Assembly: GCA_910587395.1 (NCBI GenBank)
Contig: CAJULJ010000021.1
Coordinates: forward strand, 1 to 44,467
Source: an uncultured Oscillospiraceae bacterium
GTDB taxonomy: Bacteria > Bacillota > Clostridia > Oscillospirales > Oscillospiraceae
Length of the DNA: 44,467 nucleotides
Reading direction: 5' to 3'
Shown here: piece after piece, positions 25,204 through 33,028 of the stretch
How positions within the stretch are numbered: position 1 is the stretch's first letter
Layout: the number at the start of each line of letters is the position of its first letter
Translations under genes and position numbers: made by a program
Notes under the pieces: model-generated
Seen by the model: only the letters and a program-made list of their open reading frames with translations
Database searches by the model: none
Told to the model about the DNA's origin: nothing

Positions 25204-26430
25204 ATGTTTACTCATATCATTTTTGATTTGGACGGCACCCTGCTGAACACCATCGACGACCTGGCGAACGCGGGCAACCATGTCTGCGCCGCCCACGGCT
25301 GGCCCACCCACACGGTGGGCCAGTTTAAACGCATGGTAGGCAACGGCATCCCCAAGCTGGTGTCCCGGTTCACCCCGGACGGGCTGAGCGAGGACGAGCT
25401 GGCCGGGGCATTGGCTGAGTTTTCCGCCTATTACGGTGAACACAAGGAGGACAAGACCGCCCCCTATCCCGGTATCCCCGAGCTGCTGGCCGCGCTGAAA
25501 CGACAGGGGGTCCATCTGGCCGTGCTGTCCAACAAGGCCCATGCCCTGGCAGGGCCGGTGGTGGAGCACTATTTCCCCGGCGTGTTTGAGTACGTGCAGG
25601 GCGCGCTTCCCGACGCGCCTTTGAAACCAGACCCCACCCTGCTCCACGCCATGATGAAGGAAATCGGAGCAAAACCCGAAACCACCCTGTTTGTAGGCGA
25701 CAGCGACGTGGATGTACACACGGGCAAAAACGGCGGGTTGACGGTGGTGGGCGTGCTGTGGGGCTTCCGGGACAGGCAGGAGCTGGAGGGCGCCGGGGCG
25801 GACTACATCATTGAGCACCCGGGGCGGCTTCTGAATCCCGGTCCCGATCAGGATACACAGGCCCGGCGAAGGGCGGTGGGCGGTGAGGATGTGGCAGAAA
25901 CCGGCAGCGTGATCCGCTGCGTCCTATGCTGGCTGGCCACAGCGTTTTTTGCTCTTTTGGAGCTGGCCGACCTCTGGTGGCTTTTCAAGCTCCTGCCGGA
26001 CGTTCTCCGGCACGGCTATGACTGGGAGGCAGGCTATAATCTGCATCTGGCGGAGGATTTTGAAATCGCCGGGGCGCTGGCATCCTTTCTCGGCGTTCCC
26101 CTCCTGCTCCTGTTGCCGCTGTCCATCCTTCTCGCCAGGAAGCTGCCCAGGCATAGCCGCCTCACTGTGGGTTGCGCCATCGGCTGGCCGGTGGCGGTGG
26201 TGTTGGCGTTGTTTGAGTGCCACGGCGTCCAGTATCTGGCGGAACGCCTGCCAGATGTACTCAGCCCCGGTGCCGAGCCTTATATGGTGGAAAACTTCCG
26301 GGAGGCCGCTGCCATGATGGCGGTGGCCGGGGTTGTGTTTCTCTCCGCACTGGTACTGGCTGTCTACTGCACGATAAAACTCAGAAAGCGGGGGGAGAAC
26401 CGTGAACACTCTATGCCTGACAAGTGGTGA
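25204..26430 (+). CDS. HAD phosphatase (phosphoglycolate-type) fused to a membrane domain
   Basis: A 408-residue protein. Residues 1-215 are a complete HAD hydrolase of the Gph/PpaX type: FDLDGTLLNT (nucleophile Asp8, Asp10), LSNKA, LKPDPTLL and VGDSDVDVHTG. Residues about 230-400 are an unrelated membrane part with four predicted helices (about 238-262, 285-305, 315-335, 360-385). Family members normally end near residue 215-225. The start is ATG 25204 after a weak TTGGGGAAAGAG. The tail overlaps the tsaC start by 29 bp. Either a lost stop fused two genes or this is a real membrane-tethered phosphatase; substrate not determinable. Confidence 0.85.
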   Translation: MFTHIIFDLDGTLLNTIDDLANAGNHVCAAHGWPTHTVGQFKRMVGNGIPKLVSRFTPDGLSEDELAGALAEFSAYYGEHKEDKTAPYPGIPELLAALKRQGVHLAVLSNKAHALAGPVVEHYFPGVFEYVQGALPDAPLKPDPTLLHAMMKEIGAKPETTLFVGDSDVDVHTGKNGGLTVVGVLWGFRDRQELEGAGADYIIEHPGRLLNPGPDQDTQARRRAVGGEDVAETGSVIRCVLCWLATAFFALLELADLWWLFKLLPDVLRHGYDWEAGYNLHLAEDFEIAGALASFLGVPLLLLLPLSILLARKLPRHSRLTVGCAIGWPVAVVLALFECHGVQYLAERLPDVLSPGAEPYMVENFREAAAMMAVAGVVFLSALVLAVYCTIKLRKRGENREHSMPDKW

Positions 26431-27037
26431 TGTCGAACAGGCGGCCGCCCTGCTCCGGCAGGGCAAGCTGGTGGCCGTCCCCACCGAAACGGTGTATGGC
26501 CTAGCCGCCGACGCCACCCAGAAAACCGCCGTACAGGCCAATTACGACGCCAAGGGCCGCCCCGAGACCAAGCCGCTGAACGTGCTGGTGGATGGCATGG
26601 CCATGGTGGAGACCGTGTGCCGGGATATCCCGGCGGACGCGTACAAGCTGGCCGAGGCATTCTGGCCGGGGCCGCTGACCATGATCCTGCGGGGGAACGG
26701 CGCCCTGCCCTCCATCGTCTCCGCCGGGGGTGGAACCCAGGGGGTGCGCTGCCCCGACCACCCGGATACGCTGGCGGTCATCAAAGCGCTGGACAGGCCG
26801 CTGGCCTGTCCCTCCGCCAACCTGTCCGGACAGCCCAGCCCCAAGTCGGCGGACGACGTGCTGGCCCAGCTTGGTGGGAACATTGACGCGGTGCTGGACG
26901 GCGGGCCCTGCTCAGTGGGCGAGGAATCCACCATCCTGGATTTGACCGCCTCCCCATACCGCATTCTTCGTCGAGGCGGGCTGAGCCGAGCCGCCATTGA
27001 GGGCGCATTAGGCCCCGAAAAATTGAATTGTACATGA
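26402..27037 (+). CDS. tsaC: Threonylcarbamoyl-AMP synthase (TsaC/YwlC)
   Basis: A 211-residue YrdC-domain enzyme for the first step of tRNA t6A37 synthesis, using threonine, bicarbonate and ATP. Seen: VPTETVYGLAADA, KGRPETKPLNVLV (substrate pocket Lys/Arg), FWPGPLTMIL, and CPSANLSGQPSP. It lacks the C-terminal Sua5 domain of some relatives, so it is the short form. The GTG start 26402 follows GGGGGGAG and overlaps the HAD fusion by 29 bp. Confidence 0.93.
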   Translation: MNTLCLTSGDVEQAAALLRQGKLVAVPTETVYGLAADATQKTAVQANYDAKGRPETKPLNVLVDGMAMVETVCRDIPADAYKLAEAFWPGPLTMILRGNGALPSIVSAGGGTQGVRCPDHPDTLAVIKALDRPLACPSANLSGQPSPKSADDVLAQLGGNIDAVLDGGPCSVGEESTILDLTASPYRILRRGGLSRAAIEGALGPEKLNCT

Positions 27038-27055
27038 AAGGAATATAAAAGCAAT

Positions 27056-27409
27056 ATGAATATAGAGGTTAAAAATCAGATTGCCATCATAAAAGAACCC
27101 GGTCTGCTGATTGCGGACGGCGGCTCGGCCATGGACCTTCTGGCTGCGGTGCGTTATGAAACCGGATGCTCGGCCATGATATTGTTCCAGGAGCAGTTGG
27201 ATGAGGCCTTTTTCCGCCTGTCCACCGGGCTGGCGGGAGAGGTATTGCAAAAATTCGTAAACTACCACATGAGGCTTGGCATCGTGGGGGATTTTACCGG
27301 GTATACCAGCAAGCCCCTCCAGGACTTTATCTGGGAAAGCAACAAAGGCCGGCAGGTCTGTTTCCAGCCCACCGAGGCGCAGGCCTTGGCCTGGCTGGAA
27401 AAGGAGTGA
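27056..27409 (+). CDS. DUF4180 protein
   Basis: A 117-residue cytoplasmic protein. The second half, FFRLSTGLAGEVLQKFVNYHMRLGIVGDF then TSKPLQDFIWESNKGRQVCF, is typical of DUF4180. AAAGGA precedes the ATG. It sits between tsaC and coaE with small gaps, so it is co-transcribed. Function unknown. Confidence 0.88.
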   Translation: MNIEVKNQIAIIKEPGLLIADGGSAMDLLAAVRYETGCSAMILFQEQLDEAFFRLSTGLAGEVLQKFVNYHMRLGIVGDFTGYTSKPLQDFIWESNKGRQVCFQPTEAQALAWLEKE

Positions 27410-27413
27410 GGCT

Positions 27414-28019
27414 GTGGTCGTCATCGGCATTACCGGCCCCACCGGGGCAGGAAAAACCACCGTCCTCAACGTCCTAAAAGAGATGGGAGGAGCTGTCGCG
27501 GACTGCGACGCGGTGTATCACCAATTGCTCCGCACCAGCGCTCCCATGCAAAGTGAGCTCAAAAGCCGGTTCGGCAGGGAGATTTTTGATGAAAATGGGG
27601 GCTTGCGCCGAAAGGCACTTGGTGCTATTGTATTTGGGGACCAGGCCGCGCTGGCCGACCTGAACGCCATCACCCACCGCCACATCGTCGCCGAATTGGA
27701 GCGGTTCATCGCCCGGGCCCGGACCGAAGACCGCCCCGCCGCCGCCCTGGACGCCATCGCCCTGCTGGAGAGCCGCGCGGGCGATTTGTGCGATGTCACC
27801 GTGGCGGTCACCGCCCGGCCGGAGGCTCGGGTACGCCGGATCATGGCCCGGGAGGGCATCTCCGAGGAATACGCCCGCTCCCGCACAGCGGCGCAGAAGC
27901 CCTCCTCCTGGTTCGAGGAGCGGTGTACCTATATCCTGCGCAACGATGGGGGCCGCGAGGCATTTGAGTCCCAAGCGCGGGCATTATTTGAGCATATCAT
28001 TGTCAAGGAGGATACATGA
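27414..28019 (+). CDS. coaE: Dephospho-CoA kinase
   Basis: A 201-residue kinase of the last CoA step. P-loop GITGPTGAGKTT, then DCDAVYHQLL, and the lid region RIMAREGISEEYARSRTAAQ. GTG 27414 is chosen as the start because AAGGAG ends 7 nt upstream and this gives the usual N-terminus. It shares little else with typical CoaE in the middle, where GGLRRKALGAIVFGD still matches. Stop is 1 nt before the next ATG. Confidence 0.92.
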   Translation: MVVIGITGPTGAGKTTVLNVLKEMGGAVADCDAVYHQLLRTSAPMQSELKSRFGREIFDENGGLRRKALGAIVFGDQAALADLNAITHRHIVAELERFIARARTEDRPAAALDAIALLESRAGDLCDVTVAVTARPEARVRRIMAREGISEEYARSRTAAQKPSSWFEERCTYILRNDGGREAFESQARALFEHIIVKEDT

Positions 28020-28020
28020 C

Positions 28021-29424
28021 ATGGAAGAAAAAACCGCGGGCCAGCAGCTCCGGGAGGCGCTGCTGACCCAGAAGAAAAACGGCTGGGATGTGGTGGATGA
28101 AGCCACCGAACGGGCCATTTTCGACTACTGCGAGGGCTACAAGACCTTCCTGGACCGGGGCAAGACGGAGCGTACCTGTGTGGACTACACCGTGGAGCTG
28201 GCCGAGGCCGCAGGCTTCGTCCCCCTGGAGCGGGGCATGGAGCTGCATCCCGGCTCCAAGGTGTACCGGGTGAACCGGGGCCGGGCCATCCATCTCGCGG
28301 TGGTCGGGTCCGCGCCCATGGACCAGGGTGTGTCCATCACCGCCTCCCACATCGACAGCCCCCGGCTGGACCTGAAACCCACCCCGCTGTACGAGGACAG
28401 CGAGCTGGCCTTTTTCAAGACCCACTACTACGGCGGCATTCGCAAGTACCAGTGGGTGACCATCCCCCTGGAGCTGCGTGGCGTGGTGGCCTTGAAGGAC
28501 GGGTCCATAGTAAATGTGTCCGTGGGCTCCCACCCCGGCGATCCCCTGTTCACCATCGACGACCTGCTGCCCCACCTGGGCGCGGAGCAGTCCAAAAAGC
28601 CCTTGGGCGAAGCCATTCCCGCCGAGAGTCTGAACATCCTGGTGGGCAGCCGTCCCCTGAAGGACGACGACGGCAGCGACCGGGTGAAGCTGGCCGTGAT
28701 GAAGATGCTCTATGACCACTACGGCATCCGCGAGGCGGACTTCATCTCCGCCGAGATCGAGGCTGTCCCCGCCTTCAACGCCGTGGACATCGGCTTTGAC
28801 CGCTCCCTCATCGGCGCTTACGGCCACGACGACCGTGTGTGCGGCTACGCCGGCTTGAAGGCCCTGCTGGACCTGGACGCCGTCCCCGTCCGCACCGCCG
28901 TGTGCGTGCTGGCGGACAAGGAGGAGATCGGCTCCGAGGGCGTATCCGGGATGCAGTCCGCCTTTTTCGACACCTTCGTGGGCGACCTGTGCGCCACCCA
29001 GAGGGTGCCCCTGCGGGTGTGCCTGGAGAAGTCCTTCTGCCTGTCCACCGATGTGACGGCGGCTTTCGACCCCAACTTTGCCGACGTGTATGAGAAGAAC
29101 AACTCCGCACGTGTGAATTACGGCGTCGGGCTGTGCAAATACACCGGCGCTCGGGGCAAGAGCGGCGCCTCCGACGCCAGCGCCGAGCTGGTGGCCTACG
29201 TCCGCCGCCTGCTGGATGACAAGGGCATTCTGTGGCAGATGGCCGAGCTGGGCAAGGCCGATCAGGGCGGCGGCGGCACCGTGGCCTGCTACATGGCCAA
29301 CCGCAACATCGACACCCTGGACGCGGGCGTGCCTGTTCTGTCCATGCACGCCCCCTTTGAAACCGTCTCCAAGCTGGACTGCTACATGACCTACGCCGCC
29401 TGTAAGGCAGTGTATCAGGCGTAA
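28021..29424 (+). CDS. M18 family aminopeptidase
   Basis: A 467-residue cytoplasmic metallo-aminopeptidase. Zinc-site motifs: TASHIDSPRLDLKP (His, Asp), the catalytic Glu-Glu in ADKEEIGSEG, the Asp in CLSTDVTAAFDP, and the C-terminal HAPFE His. The family removes acidic or other N-terminal residues. ATG 28021 follows AAGGAGG and nearly touches coaE. Normal family length. Confidence 0.94.
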   Translation: MEEKTAGQQLREALLTQKKNGWDVVDEATERAIFDYCEGYKTFLDRGKTERTCVDYTVELAEAAGFVPLERGMELHPGSKVYRVNRGRAIHLAVVGSAPMDQGVSITASHIDSPRLDLKPTPLYEDSELAFFKTHYYGGIRKYQWVTIPLELRGVVALKDGSIVNVSVGSHPGDPLFTIDDLLPHLGAEQSKKPLGEAIPAESLNILVGSRPLKDDDGSDRVKLAVMKMLYDHYGIREADFISAEIEAVPAFNAVDIGFDRSLIGAYGHDDRVCGYAGLKALLDLDAVPVRTAVCVLADKEEIGSEGVSGMQSAFFDTFVGDLCATQRVPLRVCLEKSFCLSTDVTAAFDPNFADVYEKNNSARVNYGVGLCKYTGARGKSGASDASAELVAYVRRLLDDKGILWQMAELGKADQGGGGTVACYMANRNIDTLDAGVPVLSMHAPFETVSKLDCYMTYAACKAVYQA

Positions 29425-29439
29425 CACGCGACCTGTCGT

Positions 29440-29463
29440 TTCTTTTTCTTCTGAGAAAAAGAA
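29440..29463. repeat. Hairpin after the M18 gene, similar to 25081-25106
   Basis: TTCTTTTTCT (29440-29449) and AGAAAAAGAA (29454-29463) form a 10-bp perfect stem with a 4-nt loop. It resembles the post-prfA hairpin in sequence and in its position just after a stop codon. Confidence 0.5.
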
Positions 29464-29481
29464 GGACCTTTCCCCCCACAT

Positions 29482-29525
29482 AAAAACCTCCTTTTGCGGA
29501 AAAGCTACCGCAAAAGGGGGTTTTT
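29482..29525 (+). terminator. Terminator that includes the ribosome site of the next gene
   Basis: An 18-bp stem (29482-29499 with 29508-29525) with one G-T pair and an 8-nt loop, ending in TTTTT. The 3' arm contains AGGGGG (29515-29520), the only ribosome binding site for the next ATG at 29528. The structure can thus end the M18 transcript, and in read-through RNA it would hide the ribosome site. Confidence 0.7.
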
Positions 29526-29527
29526 CC

Positions 29528-30244
29528 ATGATTGAGGAGACCAAACCGACCGAAGCAGATGACAACGAGGAGCAGAGCGATCTCCAGCAGCAGATTGTAG
29601 ACATGGGGTCCAGCACCGTCAAGACGAAGGACGGCACCATCCACACCCTGACCATCGTGGGCACCATCGAGGGCCACCAGGAGGAGCGCTCCGGAGCCAA
29701 GACCACCAAATACGAGCACGTCCTGCCCCTGCTTACCGCCGTGGAGGAGAGCGACGAGGTAAACGGCCTGCTCATCCTGCTCAATACCATGGGCGGCGAT
29801 ATCGAGGCGGGGCTGGCCATCGCGGAGATGATCTCCGGGATGCGTAAGCCCACCGTGTCTTTGGTGCTGGGGGGCGGGCATTCCATCGGCGTACCCCTGG
29901 CGGTGGCGGCAAAGGAGTCTTTCATTGTCCCTTCCGGGGCCATGACCATTCACCCGGTGCGGCTCAATGGGCTTGTCATCGGCGTGAGCCAGACCTTCCA
30001 CTACTTTGAACGCATCCAGGACCGGATCTGCGATTTTGTCACCCGGAACAGCCGCATCAGCCGTGAGGATTTCGAGCATCTCATGCTGAACACCGGGGAG
30101 ATGGCCGCCGACGTGGGCAGTGTCATTTACGGCCAGGAGGCTGTGGAAATGGGCATCATTGACCACCTGGGCGGGCTGTCCGACGCGCTGGAGTGCCTGC
30201 ACCAGCGGATGAAGGAGGAAAAGGAGCGGCAGCAGTGCCTGTAG
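29528..30244 (+). CDS. ClpP-like serine protease of the TepA type
   Basis: A 238-residue cytoplasmic ClpP/SDH-fold protein. The catalytic Ser lies in LGGGHSIGVPLAV (Ser119) and the His in MTIHPVR (His142). An acidic N-terminal extension (1-25) and the NTMGGDIEAGLAIAEMI block match the TepA group, reported in Bacillus to aid protein translocation. No Clp ATPase-docking tail is evident. Translation starts 7 nt after a site buried in a terminator-like stem, so expression may depend on RNA folding. Confidence 0.88.
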   Translation: MIEETKPTEADDNEEQSDLQQQIVDMGSSTVKTKDGTIHTLTIVGTIEGHQEERSGAKTTKYEHVLPLLTAVEESDEVNGLLILLNTMGGDIEAGLAIAEMISGMRKPTVSLVLGGGHSIGVPLAVAAKESFIVPSGAMTIHPVRLNGLVIGVSQTFHYFERIQDRICDFVTRNSRISREDFEHLMLNTGEMAADVGSVIYGQEAVEMGIIDHLGGLSDALECLHQRMKEEKERQQCL

Positions 30245-30251
30245 AGCACGC

Positions 30252-30280
30252 TTGAATCAGGCAGGGCTTTGTGCTATACT
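30252..30280 (+). promoter_or_regulatory. Promoter of the acetyltransferase gene
   Basis: TTGAAT at 30252-30257, 17 bp, TATACT at 30275-30280. The transcript would begin near 30287, giving about 90 nt of leader with a short ORF and a possible stem between AACCG (30296-30300) and CGGTT (30356-30360). Confidence 0.65.
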
Positions 30281-30307
30281 TGTCCCATTCCTTCCAACCG
30301 AGGTGGT

Positions 30308-30379
30308 ATGCGTGAAGCGCTGCATTGCCTTTTGCGGGATCGTCACAAAATAAAACGGTTTCAGGAGGTTAACAGATGA
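30308..30379 (+). CDS. Possible 23-codon leader peptide ORF
   Basis: ATG 30308 follows GAGG and reads 23 codons to a TGA that overlaps the acetyltransferase ATG (ATGA). A second short frame in the same leader starts at GTG 30312, 5 nt after GAGGTGG, and encodes MKRCIAFCGIVTK before a TAA. Either could act in translational attenuation, as known for cat and erm leaders. Not proven; a 23-codon frame can arise by chance. Confidence 0.35.
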   Translation: MREALHCLLRDRHKIKRFQEVNR

Positions 30380-31002
30380 TCCCGCAATGGAAAATTTATC
30401 CCCGCTCCCAGGGGCACAGCACCGTATACCTGCAAAACGTGGTGACTGACCCCTCTATTATTGTGGGCGAATACACCACTTATGATGATTTTGTCCACGA
30501 TCCCAGAAACTTTGAGAAAAACAACGTACTCTACCACTACCCCATCAACCAGGAACGGCTGGTGATCGGGAAGTTCTGCTCCATCGCCTGCGGGGCAAAA
30601 TTTTTATTCAACAGCGCTAATCACGCCCTGAACAGCCTGTCCACCTATCCGTTCCCCATCTTTTTTGAGGAATGGGACCTGCCTGTGGAGGATATTCCCC
30701 AAGCTTGGGACAACTACGGGGACATTGTGGTTGGCAATGACGTTTGGATCGGCTACGAGGCCGTCATCTTGGCGGGTTTAACCATCGGCGACGGGGCCGT
30801 CATCGGCGCACGGGCCGTGGTGACGAAGGACGTGCCGCCCTACACCATCGTAGGCGGGGTCCCGGCCAAGCCTATCCGCAGGCGGTTCAGCGGCAGCGTA
30901 ATCCAGCGGCTGCTGTCGCTGAAATGGTGGGACTGGCCGCCCCAGCGCATTGCGGCCAATTTGTCGGCAATCCAGTCCGGCGACATTGAGCATCTGGCAT
31001 AA
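30376..31002 (+). CDS. Vat/CatB-type O-acetyltransferase
   Basis: A 208-residue left-handed beta-helix acetyltransferase. Hexapeptide repeats appear in IGKFCSIACGAKF and IVVGNDVWIGYEAVILAGLTIGDGAVIGARAVVTKDVPPY. The catalytic His is in SANHALNSLSTYPF (His83), and the C-terminal KWWDWPPQRI matches the xenobiotic acetyltransferase group that modifies streptogramin A or chloramphenicol. AGGAGG precedes the ATG. Resistance activity cannot be claimed from sequence alone; chromosomal relatives often lack it. Confidence 0.88.
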   Translation: MIPQWKIYPRSQGHSTVYLQNVVTDPSIIVGEYTTYDDFVHDPRNFEKNNVLYHYPINQERLVIGKFCSIACGAKFLFNSANHALNSLSTYPFPIFFEEWDLPVEDIPQAWDNYGDIVVGNDVWIGYEAVILAGLTIGDGAVIGARAVVTKDVPPYTIVGGVPAKPIRRRFSGSVIQRLLSLKWWDWPPQRIAANLSAIQSGDIEHLA

Positions 31003-31009
31003 CGCCACC

Positions 31010-31056
31010 GGGAGCGCGGCTGATGCCGCGCTCCCTTGCCTTTTCCTCTTTTTTCT
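31010..31056 (+). terminator. Terminator after the acetyltransferase
   Basis: An 11-bp perfect GC-rich stem (31010-31020 with 31025-31035), TGAT loop, then TTGCCTTTTCCTCTTTTTT. Confidence 0.85.
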
Positions 31057-31064
31057 GGTAAAAT
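31036..31064 (+). promoter_or_regulatory. Predicted promoter of the RluA-type gene
   Basis: TTGCCT at 31036-31041, 17 bp, TAAAAT at 31059-31064 with an extended -10 TGG. The -35 overlaps the T-rich tail of the preceding terminator. Confidence 0.5.
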
Positions 31065-31103
31065 AGCCGGAAGCTTCAATCTTACTGAGAGGAGGCAAGC
31101 AAT

Positions 31104-32066
31104 TTGAAGGAATTCACCATCGGCCCCAACGACGCGGGCCAGCGGCTGGACCGCTGGATCGCCAAAGCCCTGCCCCTCCTCCCTGCCCCGCTGGCGCAAA
31201 AGTACATCCGGCTCAAGCGGGTGAAGGTCAACGGCAAGGGCTCCAAGCGGGACGTGCGGCTTCAGAAGGGGGACGTGCTTCAGCTGTACATCAACGACGA
31301 GTTTTTTGACAAACCCACCCAGGAAAATGCCTTTTTGTCTGTGTTCAAGCCTCAGCTGGACATTCTGTACGAGGACGGGCACATCATGCTGCTGAACAAG
31401 CGTCCGGGCATGGTGGTCCACCCCGACGGGCAGGAGCGGGTCAACACCCTCATCACCCACATCCAGGCGTATCTGTACCAGAAAAGGGAGTGGTCTCCCT
31501 ATTGGGAGAACTCCTTCGCGCCTGCCCTGTGCAACCGCATCGACCGCAACACAGGGGGCATTGTCATTGCCGCCAAGACCGCCGAGGCCCTGCGGGTCAT
31601 GAACCAAAAGATACGGGACCGGGAGCTGCAAAAGCTGTATCTGTGCGTCATCCACGGCGCGATGACCCCCCGGGATGGGCAGTTGAAGGGATACATTTTG
31701 AAGGATGAGGATAAGGCGCAGGTGAAGGTGCACGACCGTCCCGTCCCTGGCGGGAAAACGGCGGTGACGCTGTACAGGACGCTGGAAACACGCGGCGGGC
31801 TTTCCCTTGTGGAATGTGACCTCATTACCGGGCGCACCCACCAGATCCGCGCCCAATTTGCCGCCGCCGGGCATCCCCTGCTGGGGGACGGAAAGTACGG
31901 CCGGGAGCGGGATGGGAAGCGGTTTAACCGGAGGTTTCAGGCGCTGTACTCCTACAAGCTGCGGTTTGACTTCACCACTGGCGCGGGATGTCTGGAACAT
32001 TTGAATGGGCGCGAGTGGATGGTGGAAAACGTGGACTTTGTGGAGGAGTATTTCCCAAAGGAGTGA
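31104..32066 (+). CDS. RluA-family pseudouridine synthase
   Basis: A 320-residue RNA-modifying enzyme. An N-terminal S4 RNA-binding domain (AGQRLDRWIAKAL ... KRVKVNGKGSKRDVRLQKGD) precedes the catalytic domain with NRIDRNTGG, a variant of HRLDxxTSG that keeps the catalytic Asp, and GRTHQIRAQFAAAGHPLLGD. The TTG start 31104 follows GAGAGGAGG by 8 nt. Target uridine unknown. Confidence 0.93.
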   Translation: MKEFTIGPNDAGQRLDRWIAKALPLLPAPLAQKYIRLKRVKVNGKGSKRDVRLQKGDVLQLYINDEFFDKPTQENAFLSVFKPQLDILYEDGHIMLLNKRPGMVVHPDGQERVNTLITHIQAYLYQKREWSPYWENSFAPALCNRIDRNTGGIVIAAKTAEALRVMNQKIRDRELQKLYLCVIHGAMTPRDGQLKGYILKDEDKAQVKVHDRPVPGGKTAVTLYRTLETRGGLSLVECDLITGRTHQIRAQFAAAGHPLLGDGKYGRERDGKRFNRRFQALYSYKLRFDFTTGAGCLEHLNGREWMVENVDFVEEYFPKE

Positions 32067-32072
32067 TTTTTC

Positions 32073-32534
32073 TTGGCCTATAAAATTTTAAGCCTGCGGA
32101 AGCATGGGGAGCTGCTGGACAAAGCCGCAGGCTGGTTCCACCAAAAATGGGGCATCCCGTTGGAGGCCTATCAGGAAAGCATGGCGCAATGCGTCAAACA
32201 GGAGGGACCGGTGCCTCAGTGGTATATGGCCATGGATGGTGAAGCCATCATCGGCGGGCTGGGTGTCATTGAGAACGATTTCCATGCCCGCAAGGACCTC
32301 TCCCCCAACGTCTGCGCCGTCTATGTGGAAGAGACACACCGCTGTCAGGGCATCGCGGGGAAATTGCTGAACCATGTCTGTGAGGATATGTCCGGATTTG
32401 GCATTGATACACTTTACCTGCTAACCGACCACACTTCCTTTTATGAGCGGTACGGCTGGGAATTTCTGTGCATGGTCCAGGGGGACGGGGAAGACAAGCC
32501 GTCCCGCATGTATGTCCGCCATTGGAGCACATGA
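32073..32534 (+). CDS. GNAT-family N-acetyltransferase
   Basis: A 153-residue GNAT protein. The acetyl-CoA loop is in YVEETHRCQGIAGKLLNHV, and the C-terminal block is FYERYGWEFL. TTG 32073 follows AAAGGAG by 9 nt. Substrate unknown. It ends with an ATGA overlap onto the next gene. Confidence 0.88.
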   Translation: MAYKILSLRKHGELLDKAAGWFHQKWGIPLEAYQESMAQCVKQEGPVPQWYMAMDGEAIIGGLGVIENDFHARKDLSPNVCAVYVEETHRCQGIAGKLLNHVCEDMSGFGIDTLYLLTDHTSFYERYGWEFLCMVQGDGEDKPSRMYVRHWST

Positions 32535-32989
32535 TGTGGAGCCGCAAAAACTACCGGCTGGGCTTTGACCCGTGGGGACTGGGGCTGTTCCTGCTCATCA
32601 TGCTCCCAAATATCGTATGGTTTGCAGTTCCCGCCCCCAACGATATATTGCGGGCAGAATCCGTCACGCCGGCGGTCGATACGGCCGCTCAAGTGTTCCA
32701 GATCATCCTGGCGGCGGCGCTGTGCGCCGTAATCAACACAGCCCGGAACAACTCCACAAAGCGTGGATATTGGGCGGGGACAGCAGCCTGTGTTGTGCTG
32801 TATTTCGCCGGGTGGGCATTTTATTACGCTGGGACTGCCAGCGCCGCTGTGATCCTTGACCTGAGCCTTGCCCCCTGCGCGGCGTTCCTGCTTTTTGCAT
32901 TTGCCCGGCGAAACGCGCCCGCACTGATTTCAGCGGCGGCATTTGCCGTTTGCCACCTTGCCTTTGCCATCGTCAATTTTCTCATATAA
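32531..32989 (+). CDS. Hypothetical membrane protein
   Basis: A 152-residue protein with four or five hydrophobic helices (about 15-30, 50-67, 80-97, 103-122, 127-150) and few charged loops. The start overlaps the GNAT stop (ATGA), so they are co-translated. No family recognised. Confidence 0.7.
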   Translation: MMWSRKNYRLGFDPWGLGLFLLIMLPNIVWFAVPAPNDILRAESVTPAVDTAAQVFQIILAAALCAVINTARNNSTKRGYWAGTAACVVLYFAGWAFYYAGTASAAVILDLSLAPCAAFLLFAFARRNAPALISAAAFAVCHLAFAIVNFLI

Positions 32990-33025
32990 AAAGCCCCTCT
33001 CCCGGTCTTCGGAAAAGGGGCTTTT
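32989..33025. terminator. Bidirectional terminator between convergent genes
   Basis: AAAAGCCCCT (32989-32998) and AGGGGCTTTT (33016-33025) form a stem with A/T ends on both sides. It serves the plus-strand membrane-protein gene and the minus-strand copper operon. Confidence 0.75.
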
Positions 33026-33028
33026 CGC

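Noticed and set aside
25891..26430. Separate gene for the membrane domain starting at GTG 25891
   Set aside because: The purine stretch before it is too close to the GTG for a normal ribosome site, and the frame is continuous with the phosphatase; kept as a fusion, with low certainty.
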